Positions 6,389-11,703 of a stretch of DNA of 11,703 nt are shown here, piece by piece. Position 1 is the stretch's first letter. Each line of letters opens with the position of its first letter. A program made the translations under genes and the position numbers. Origin of the DNA: Pseudomonadota bacterium (lineage in GTDB: Bacteria > Pseudomonadota > Gammaproteobacteria > Arenicellales > Poriferihabitantaceae); NCBI GenBank assembly GCA_024226105.1, contig JAAELZ010000235.1:1-11703 (forward strand), given 5' to 3'. The notes beneath the pieces were generated by a model. It was not told the origin of the DNA and made no database searches. It saw only the letters and a program-made list of their open reading frames with translations.

Positions 6389-7408
6389 ATGAACCCCCTA
6401 ACCCAAAAACGCTGGCAGGCCTTTAAATCCAATAAACGTGGCTGGTGGTCGCTGTGGGTGTTCACAGCAGTTTTTTTGCTGACTTTGTTTGCGGAGTTCA
6501 TTGCCAACGACAAACCTTTTCTGGTGAGTTACCAGGGTGAGTTTTACAGCCCGATATTTACCGCGTATCCCGAGACGACTTTTGGCGGTGAGTTTGGTAC
6601 AGAAGCAGACTATCAGGATCCTTTTGTGGTCGAGAAAATTAATGCTGAAGGCTGGATGGTCTGGCCACTGGTGCGTTATGATCATCGAACCGTTGCCTGG
6701 GATCTCCCCACACCGGCACCGTCTGCTCCCGATACTACGCACTGGCTTGGCACCGACGATCAGGCACGTGATGTGGTGGCGAGATTGATCTACGGGTTCC
6801 GGATATCGATACTGTTTGGTTTTGCTTTGACGATTATCTCGGCGGCAATCGGCATTGCAGCAGGGGCGATCCAGGGCTATTTTGGCGGTTGGACGGATTT
6901 GATATTTCAGCGATTTATAGAGGTGTGGTCGGGGCTGCCGATACTGTATCTGTTGATCATTCTCGCGAGTATCGTCGAACCGAATTTCTGGTGGCTACTG
7001 GCGATTATGTTGCTATTTTCATGGATGGGTTTTGTCGGGGTGGTGCGAGCTGAATTCTTGCGCGCGCGCAATTTTGAATACGTGCGCGCCGCGCGTTCGA
7101 TGGGGGTAAGTGATCGCACCATAATGTTCAGGCATATATTGCCAAACGCGATGGTCGCCACCCTGACTTTTATGCCCTTTACCCTGGCGGGTTCGGTGAC
7201 GGTATTAACCTCCCTGGACTTTCTGGGTATAGGCCTGCCACCCGGCTCGGCTTCGCTGGGTGAACTGCTGGCCCAGGGAAAGGCCAATTTACAGGCTCCC
7301 TGGTTGGGGCTGACGGGTTTTTTCACCATTGCTGTGATGTTGTCGATGTTGATATTTGTTGGTGAAGCAGTTCGTGATGCTTTTGACCCCCGCAAGCATT
7401 TAGGCTAG
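6389..7408 (+). CDS. yejE: Peptide ABC transporter permease YejE
   Basis: Second inner-membrane permease of the YejABEF importer. It has 339 residues (E. coli YejE 341). Features in order: an N-terminal cytoplasmic RWQAFKSNKRGWWSLW leading into TM1 (about 20-38); a family-typical periplasmic region with ELIANDKP-like FIANDKPFLV (37-46) and ADYQDPFV (73-80); NWLGTD-like HWLGTDDQARDVVARLIYG (118-136); then five TM segments with the EAA loop EYVRAARSMGVSDRTIMFRH (230-249) and ILPNAM. It ends in FVGEAVRDAFDPRKHLG. The ATG has no visible Shine-Dalgarno sequence: its leader (TTCGTGGTAAAAACAAC) is the end of the inserted repeat. It overlaps the TGA of the frame crossing that repeat (ATGA), which could allow translational reinitiation. 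The stop is 5 nt before yejF. Confidence 0.97.
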   Translation: MNPLTQKRWQAFKSNKRGWWSLWVFTAVFLLTLFAEFIANDKPFLVSYQGEFYSPIFTAYPETTFGGEFGTEADYQDPFVVEKINAEGWMVWPLVRYDHRTVAWDLPTPAPSAPDTTHWLGTDDQARDVVARLIYGFRISILFGFALTIISAAIGIAAGAIQGYFGGWTDLIFQRFIEVWSGLPILYLLIILASIVEPNFWWLLAIMLLFSWMGFVGVVRAEFLRARNFEYVRAARSMGVSDRTIMFRHILPNAMVATLTFMPFTLAGSVTVLTSLDFLGIGLPPGSASLGELLAQGKANLQAPWLGLTGFFTIAVMLSMLIFVGEAVRDAFDPRKHLG

Positions 7409-7413
7409 GCAAG

Positions 7414-9039
7414 ATGGATCATAAAATAGCCAAACCCGAGAAATTGCTGCGCGTACATGATTTGTCGGTAAGCTTCAAAACGGGTGATCGCGAGGTCGAA
7501 GCGGTCAGGCATATTTCCTTTGAGCTAAATGCCGGGGAAACGCTGGCACTGGTCGGTGAAAGTGGCTCGGGCAAATCTGTCACGGCTTTGTCGATCATGC
7601 AGTTGCTGCCTTACCCAATGGCCTCACATCCATCGGGTTCAATTGAGTATCGTGGTAGAGAATTGATTGGTGCGGATGCCGCGACCTTGAAAGTCGTGCG
7701 TGGCGACCAGATCGGTATGACTTTTCAGGAGCCGATGACGGCGCTCAACCCCTTGCACACAATTGAAAAACAGATCTCTGAAGTGCTGATACTGCACCAG
7801 AATATGAGTGCGGCTGAGGCACGGATCGAGGTTATCAGCTTGCTGGAGAAAGTAAAAATTCGAGATCCGGAGCATCGTCTGTCAAGTTACCCGCATCAAC
7901 TCTCGGGCGGGCAGCGCCAGCGTGTCATGATCGCCATGGCGCTGGCTAATAAGCCGGAGATACTGATTGCCGACGAACCGACCACAGCACTGGATGTGAC
8001 GGTTCAGGCGGAAATACTGGAACTGCTAAATGAGTTGCAGGCCAGCATGGGCATGGCGATATTGCTGATTACGCACGACCTTGCGATGGTCGAGAAATTT
8101 GCGGACAAGGTTGCGGTGATGCGTGCAGGTGAACTGATGGAACAGGGCGCAACGGGTGACTTGTTTTCAGCGCCTGCCCACCCCTACACAAAAATGCTGC
8201 TGGATGCGGAACCGGGGGTGCGTGAGGTGAAATCGATGCAGGATCTGTCACCGGTCATAAGCTGCGATGATTTAAAGGTCTGGTTCCCTGTTAAGAAAGG
8301 AGTGCTGCGCCGCACGGTAGATTATATCAAGGCGGTCGATGGCGTTAGCCTGCGCATACTGGAGGGCAGAACACTCGGTGTGGTGGGGGAGAGTGGTTCG
8401 GGAAAAACAACGCTGGCACTGGCATTGCTTCGCCTGATTCATAGCGAGGGCCAAATAAAATTTGACGGTGGATCAATCGATGGTTTAAATAGTAAGCAGC
8501 TGAAGGAAATACGGCCACGCATGCAGATGGTGTTTCAGGATCCGTATGGTTCGCTCAGCCCGCGTTTAACGATCACAGAAATTGTCGAGGAAGGTTTACA
8601 GGCACATGATATTGGTAATGAACGAAGTCGCCAGCAGGATGTCATTTCAATGCTGGAAGAGGTGGGTGTGGATCCGGCGAGCCGGAATCGCTATCCGCAT
8701 GAGTTCTCCGGCGGACAGCGCCAGCGGATTGCCATTGCCCGGGCGATGATTATGCGTCCCAAACTGGTGGTGCTGGATGAACCGACCTCGGCGTTAGACA
8801 GAACGGTGCAGGGTCAGATCGTTGATTTGCTGGAGCGGTTGCAGTCTGACCATGACCTGGCTTATTTGTTCATTAGCCATGATTTGTCGGTGGTGCGCGC
8901 GTTGAGTGATGAAATACTGGTGTTACAGCAGGGGAAACTGGTCGAGTACGGGCCTGCTAGCCAGGTTTTTGAATCACCCGAACAGGCGTATACACGGCGA
9001 CTCATCGCTGCCGCCACCGAGTTCAAGGCGGGTGCCTGA
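7414..9039 (+). CDS. yejF: Peptide ABC transporter ATP-binding protein YejF (two fused ATPase domains)
   Basis: Energises import through YejB-YejE at the cytoplasmic face. The 541-residue product contains two complete ABC domains. Domain 1: Walker A GESGSGKS (48-55), Q-loop FQEP (104-107), signature LSGGQRQR (163-170), Walker B ILIADEP (183-189), switch His221, and the oligopeptide-family HPYT motif (256-259). Domain 2: Walker A GESGSGKT (325-332), Q-loop FQDP (374-377), signature FSGGQRQR (431-438), Walker B LVVLDEP (451-457), switch His489. Both sites look catalytically competent. The start ATG is 5 nt after yejE, with AGGCAAG just upstream as a closely spaced ribosome site. It is the fourth gene of the operon, in the E. 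coli order. Confidence 0.97.
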   Translation: MDHKIAKPEKLLRVHDLSVSFKTGDREVEAVRHISFELNAGETLALVGESGSGKSVTALSIMQLLPYPMASHPSGSIEYRGRELIGADAATLKVVRGDQIGMTFQEPMTALNPLHTIEKQISEVLILHQNMSAAEARIEVISLLEKVKIRDPEHRLSSYPHQLSGGQRQRVMIAMALANKPEILIADEPTTALDVTVQAEILELLNELQASMGMAILLITHDLAMVEKFADKVAVMRAGELMEQGATGDLFSAPAHPYTKMLLDAEPGVREVKSMQDLSPVISCDDLKVWFPVKKGVLRRTVDYIKAVDGVSLRILEGRTLGVVGESGSGKTTLALALLRLIHSEGQIKFDGGSIDGLNSKQLKEIRPRMQMVFQDPYGSLSPRLTITEIVEEGLQAHDIGNERSRQQDVISMLEEVGVDPASRNRYPHEFSGGQRQRIAIARAMIMRPKLVVLDEPTSALDRTVQGQIVDLLERLQSDHDLAYLFISHDLSVVRALSDEILVLQQGKLVEYGPASQVFESPEQAYTRRLIAAATEFKAGA

Positions 9040-9044
9040 AGCCC

Positions 9045-9491
9045 ATGCCCCTCGCTTTCTGGGAAAAGCCCCTTGATACGCTCAGCAACGATGAGTGGGA
9101 ACAGCTCTGTGATGGTTGCGCGCAGTGTTGCCTGATCAAATTACAGGATGATGATACGGATGAGATTTTTGCAACCGATGTAGTGTGTCGATTTCTGGAG
9201 GTTGCCAGGGGTCGTTGCGGTGTGTACGCAAACCGGGCGATTGAAAAGCCGGAGTGTTTTATCATTGAACGTCACAATATCGAGCACTATAGCTGGCTTC
9301 CCAAAACCTGCGCATACCGTTTACGCTTTGAGAACAAGCCTTTGCCTGATTGGCACCCTTTGATCAGCCATAGTAGAGCGGCCATGATTGAGGCAGAAAT
9401 CGCGGTGGTGAACTGGTGCGTAAACGAAAACCAGGTTGATGAAGCAGACCTGCCCGAACGGGTTATTTTTAGTCTGCATGAAAATGCCTGA
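9045..9491 (+). CDS. ycgN: YcgN/UPF0260 family cysteine-cluster protein
   Basis: The 148-residue product matches E. coli YcgN over most of its length: EWEQLCDGCAQCCLIKLQDD (18-37) holds the C-X2-C-X2-CC cluster (Cys22, 25, 28, 29). Further cysteines are at 48, 58, 71 and 89 (KTCAYRL), followed by LPDWHPLISHSRAAM (100-114). The CxxCxxCC pattern belongs to the YkgJ-like group of putative zinc or iron chelating proteins; no reaction is established that I know of. It has no signal peptide or membrane segment, so it should be cytoplasmic. One cysteine of the CxC pair seen near residue 58 in E. coli seems to be missing. It begins 5 nt after the yejF stop and ends 5 nt before the next gene, so it is a likely member of the yej transcription unit. 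A functional link to the transporter is not known. Confidence 0.92.
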   Translation: MPLAFWEKPLDTLSNDEWEQLCDGCAQCCLIKLQDDDTDEIFATDVVCRFLEVARGRCGVYANRAIEKPECFIIERHNIEHYSWLPKTCAYRLRFENKPLPDWHPLISHSRAAMIEAEIAVVNWCVNENQVDEADLPERVIFSLHENA

Positions 9492-9496
9492 AGTTT

Positions 9497-10627
9497 ATGG
9501 AGGTTCAATGTATTTCATCCCTGGAATCGATCAAGCCCACAGACTGGGATGCGTTACTATTTGAAAACCATCCTTTATTGTGCCACGCATTTTTATATGC
9601 AATGGAGGAATATGGTTGCCTGACGGAGCAATCAGGCTGGATACCACGCTACCTGATCGTAAAAGAGGGTAATGAGCTGATCGCAGCAATGCCCCTGTAT
9701 GAAAAAACTAATTCCTGGGGCGAATTTGTTTTTGATCATGCCTGGGCAGATGCTTATGCGCGGTATGGTGAACCATATTACCCAAAGCTGGTTGCCGCGA
9801 TTCCATTTACCCCGGTGTTTGGGCAGAAACTATTGTTGAAACCCGGCAGGCAAAAGGACTTATACCCGGTATTACTGGAGGGCGCCCTGCAGCTGGCAAA
9901 ACAACTTGGCAGTAGCTCTTTGCATATACTCTTTCCGCTTGAACAGGAGCAGGTGTTTTTTGAACAACAGGGGCTTACAGCGCGTCATGATTGCCAGTAC
10001 CACTGGCATAACAACGGATACGTTTCATTTGAAGCGTTTCTATTTACCCTTAAGCGCAATAAACGGAGAAAAATTAATCAGGAACGCAGGAAGGTTAAGG
10101 ATGCCGGCATACGATTTCGTCGCCTTGACGGTAGTAGCGCGACCCCCACAGACTGGGAAAACTTTACTGAGTTTTACAATTTGACCTATGAGCGGAAATG
10201 GGGTGCACCGGTATTTAGCCAGGCATTTTTTCAGGCGATGGCAAAAGCCCTGGGTGAGCGTATGATATTAATATTGGCTAACCAGGGTGAAAACTGTGTT
10301 GCGGGGGCATTGATGTATCTTAGCGATTCTGTGTTATACGGGCGGCACTGGGGCTGTAGTGAGTATTATGATGCTTTGCATTTTGAGACTTGTTACTACC
10401 AGGGTATCGAAATCTGTATTGAAAAAGGGATCAAAATATTTGAACCGGGGGCGCAAGGCCCGCATAAACTGGCCAGGGGCTTTGAACCAACCAGAACGCA
10501 TTCATCGCACTGGCTGGCCGATCAGCACTTTGTGCCCGCCATTGCACGATTTTGTGCGGATGAAACGATCGCGGTGGATCAGCATATAGCGGAAGCGAAA
10601 GCGCATAGTGCCTATAAAGCAGGCTAA
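9497..10627 (+). CDS. FemAB-like / DUF482 family protein (GNAT-fold, putative peptidyl or acyl transferase)
   Basis: The 376-residue product belongs to the group annotated as peptidogalycan biosynthesis/recognition protein (Pfam FemAB_like). Support: an N-terminal block NHPLLCHAFLYAMEEYGC (24-41) with SGWIPRYLIV; the YPKLVAAIPFTPVFGQKLL block (95-113); a basic stretch LKRNKRRKINQERRKVKDAG (185-204); YNLTYERKWGAPVFSQAFF (227-245); and the conserved end FEPGAQGPHKLARGFEPT (315-332), then HSSHWLAD (335-342). FemAB proteins use aminoacyl-tRNA to build peptidoglycan cross-bridges, but the reaction of this subfamily is unproven. It is cytoplasmic by sequence. The ATG is 5 nt after the upstream stop, with only GAAG as a weak ribosome site. 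Placed behind a peptide importer, a role with peptides or amino acids is possible, but that is inference. Confidence 0.9.
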   Translation: MEVQCISSLESIKPTDWDALLFENHPLLCHAFLYAMEEYGCLTEQSGWIPRYLIVKEGNELIAAMPLYEKTNSWGEFVFDHAWADAYARYGEPYYPKLVAAIPFTPVFGQKLLLKPGRQKDLYPVLLEGALQLAKQLGSSSLHILFPLEQEQVFFEQQGLTARHDCQYHWHNNGYVSFEAFLFTLKRNKRRKINQERRKVKDAGIRFRRLDGSSATPTDWENFTEFYNLTYERKWGAPVFSQAFFQAMAKALGERMILILANQGENCVAGALMYLSDSVLYGRHWGCSEYYDALHFETCYYQGIEICIEKGIKIFEPGAQGPHKLARGFEPTRTHSSHWLADQHFVPAIARFCADETIAVDQHIAEAKAHSAYKAG

Positions 10628-10677
10628 ATATGTTAATTCACCGGGGAATCGTTGCGAGTAGATATAGATTCTCTTTG

Positions 10678-10707
10678 TATGCCTCGTGTGCTTCGTGGTA
10701 AAACACG
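10678..10707. repeat. Second copy of the repeat-element end
   Basis: TTCGTGGTAAAA at 10692-10703 is identical to 6372-6383, the right end of the element inside the yej operon. The preceding ATGCCT (10679-10684) also occurs, inverted, beside the left end of that element (AGGCAT, 6192-6197). Read on the minus strand it is ACCACGAAGCACACGAGGCA, a form typical of dispersed intergenic repeats. No second end is seen nearby, so it looks like a solo or degraded copy. Confidence 0.6.
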
Positions 10708-10712
10708 TTTTT
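10685..10712 (+). terminator. Weak possible intrinsic terminator after the FemAB-like gene
   Basis: CGTGT (10685-10689) or CGTG (10694-10697) can pair with ACACG (10703-10707), and TTTTT follows at 10708-10712. The stem is only 4-5 bp and is part of a repeat, so termination would be weak at best. It is the only terminator-like structure between the yej operon and the histidine phosphatase gene. Confidence 0.2.
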
Positions 10713-10741
10713 AATTATGAGATAGCAATGCCCGGGAAATT

Positions 10742-11359
10742 ATGACGCAGCTAATTTTTATTCGTCACGGCGAGACGCTGTGGAATATAGAGGGCCGGGT
10801 TATGGGCCAACTCGACAGCCCGCTTTCACAACGCGGAGAAAAGCAGGCCAAAGCGATCGCCGGGCGCTTGAGCAGGATTCCATTTGATCGCCTGTACAGC
10901 AGTGATCTGGGCAGGGCGGTGCAAACTGCGAATGCTATTGCAACTATAAGTAACAAGGATGTTTATCTGGATGAAAACCTTCGTGAGAGAAATATGGGTG
11001 TGTTTCAGGGGCTCACGCGTGAGGAAAAAAAGGCAAAGTATGCGGATGTCTGGAGAGAATGCAAAGCGGTGGGAGCGGATTACCTTATTCCAGGAGGGGG
11101 AGAGAGTCAAAACCAGCGATTAGCGCGCAGTATAGAGGTAATGAATCGACTCGCGGACACGCACCCCGATGAGACGATTGTCGTGGTATCACACGATGGC
11201 ATATTACGCGGCTTTCTGGGGCATATACTGGGGCTGGACGTGCGCTCAGAAACCCGTATTGTACGATCCAATGCCACTTATAACAGCTTCCTGAAACACG
11301 ATGGTCAGTGGCGTCTGAAAGTATGGGGGGATAGCAGCCATCTAGACGGCATTTTTTGA
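10742..11359 (+). CDS. Histidine phosphatase family protein, GpmB-like
   Basis: The 205-residue product is of the phosphoglycerate mutase-like branch 1 superfamily. The catalytic RHG motif is at residues 8-10 (phospho-accepting His9) in FIRHGETLWN. The second arginine is Arg58 in SSDLGRAVQTA, the acid is Glu82 in LRERNMGVFQG, and the second histidine is His151 in VVVSHDGILRG. All are present, so it should be an active cytoplasmic phosphatase or mutase. The C-terminus WGDSSHLDG resembles that of GpmB, and members of this branch are more often phosphatases than glycolytic mutases; the substrate cannot be told. The ATG is preceded by GGGAAATT as a weak ribosome site. It lies 114 nt after the FemAB-like gene, beyond a repeat copy, so it may have its own promoter, though none is convincing. 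Confidence 0.94.
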   Translation: MTQLIFIRHGETLWNIEGRVMGQLDSPLSQRGEKQAKAIAGRLSRIPFDRLYSSDLGRAVQTANAIATISNKDVYLDENLRERNMGVFQGLTREEKKAKYADVWRECKAVGADYLIPGGGESQNQRLARSIEVMNRLADTHPDETIVVVSHDGILRGFLGHILGLDVRSETRIVRSNATYNSFLKHDGQWRLKVWGDSSHLDGIF

Positions 11360-11393
11360 AAAACCCCACTGTAGATGACACATGTCAAATTTT

Positions 11394-11417
11394 GTACTAT
11401 TTATATGAATAGCGTAC
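11394..11417. repeat. Imperfect dyad downstream of the histidine phosphatase gene
   Basis: GTACTATT (11394-11401) and AATAGCGTAC (11408-11417) form an inverted repeat interrupted by two bases (GC) on the right side. It lies in the 102-nt gap before the last gene and could be an operator, or nothing. The gap shows no convincing terminator: TGAC/GTCA near 11377-11388 is only 4 bp. Confidence 0.2.
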
Positions 11418-11461
11418 GGAAAGGATAGCGCTTGGCCCATAAACTGTAATAGTATTCATCC

Positions 11462-11703
11462 ATGGCGAAAGAAATACAGCGGTTATTTTTTCTGGTTCGG
11501 GATGAGCCTGTTTGTGACGATATTGAAGCTTCTCTGATCGAGTTTGGAGTGGATGAGGATCGAATTTTCATTTATGACAGCTTATCCGAAGACTTAATTG
11601 CGCTTCCCGAACGCAGTGTCTGGGAGCGAAATCGCCGCGTACCCATGGTGGTCTGGGGGGTGATATTCGGCGCCCTGGCAGGATACGCCTCGGCTTTTTT
11701 ACG
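11462..11703 (+). CDS. Hypothetical membrane protein, N-terminal part (cut by the window edge)
   Basis: An ATG at 11462, the first start after an in-frame TAG at 11450-11452, opens a frame of 80 complete codons to the end of the window. The product begins MAKEIQRLFFLVRDEP. The first 60 residues are soluble and acidic, with an alternating pattern (LFFLVRD, then IEASLIEFGVDEDRIFIYD) that suggests a small alpha/beta domain. After a basic ERNRRV (56-61), residues 62-79 (PMVVWGVIFGALAGYASA) form a transmembrane segment with small-residue spacing. This layout recalls DUF1269-like or glycine-zipper membrane proteins with a ferredoxin-like N-terminal domain, but I do not recognise the family with confidence. 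No good ribosome site precedes the ATG. Confidence 0.6.
   Translation, partial: MAKEIQRLFFLVRDEPVCDDIEASLIEFGVDEDRIFIYDSLSEDLIALPERSVWERNRRVPMVVWGVIFGALAGYASAFL

Noticed and set aside
6171..6392. 73-codon ORF between yejB and yejE as a real small protein
   Set aside because: Its peptide (NHERHEK, PLFSKEGLGEIF) is the usual translation of dispersed palindromic repeats. I keep only its possible role in translational coupling.
6907..7395. 162-codon minus-strand ORF inside yejE
   Set aside because: It is a shadow of yejE in the antisense direction with no family features.

Overview
The window looks like part of the chromosome of a gammaproteobacterium. The proteins align along their whole length, from memory, with Escherichia coli Upp, MutY, YggX, YejA, YejB, YejE, YejF and YcgN. 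Base composition is moderate and coding density is high. I cannot name the genus. No rRNA, tRNA, CRISPR array or transposase gene is visible.

Left block (about 1-2810, minus strand): a run of mutY, a class I methyltransferase, upp (uracil salvage) and yggX (Fe(II) trafficking / oxidative damage protection), with gaps of 19, 41 and 9 nt. A fragment of a possible further gene follows at the left edge. In E. coli mutY and yggX are adjacent; here two genes lie between them. mutY appears to start at TTG and has a plausible sigma70-type promoter in the 242-nt divergent intergenic region (2811-3052), which also holds several short dyads.

Central block (3053-10627, plus strand): yejA-yejB-yejE-yejF, a complete peptide-type ABC importer in the E. 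coli gene order, followed directly by a YcgN/UPF0260 cysteine-cluster protein and a FemAB-like (DUF482-type) acyltransferase-fold protein. yejA and yejB overlap by 1 nt, and the three junctions from yejE onward each have exactly 5 nt between stop and start, so this reads as one transcription unit. YejA is unusual in carrying a roughly 50-residue C-terminal extension with a hydrophobic segment, which suggests a membrane-anchored binding protein. The yejB-yejE junction is interrupted by a 214-nt palindromic repeat element. A near-duplication of the yejE start region at its left border suggests insertion into an ancestral 5-nt junction. A 73-codon frame spans the element and overlaps yejB and yejE by 4 nt each (GTGA and ATGA).

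Right block (10628-11703, plus strand): a 114-nt spacer with a second copy of the repeat-element end, a histidine phosphatase (GpmB-like) and the start of an unrecognised membrane protein that runs off the window.

Most of the gene content is ordinary and conserved. The most notable points are the element inside the transporter operon and the membrane anchor on YejA. I do not see a clear previously undescribed multi-gene system.
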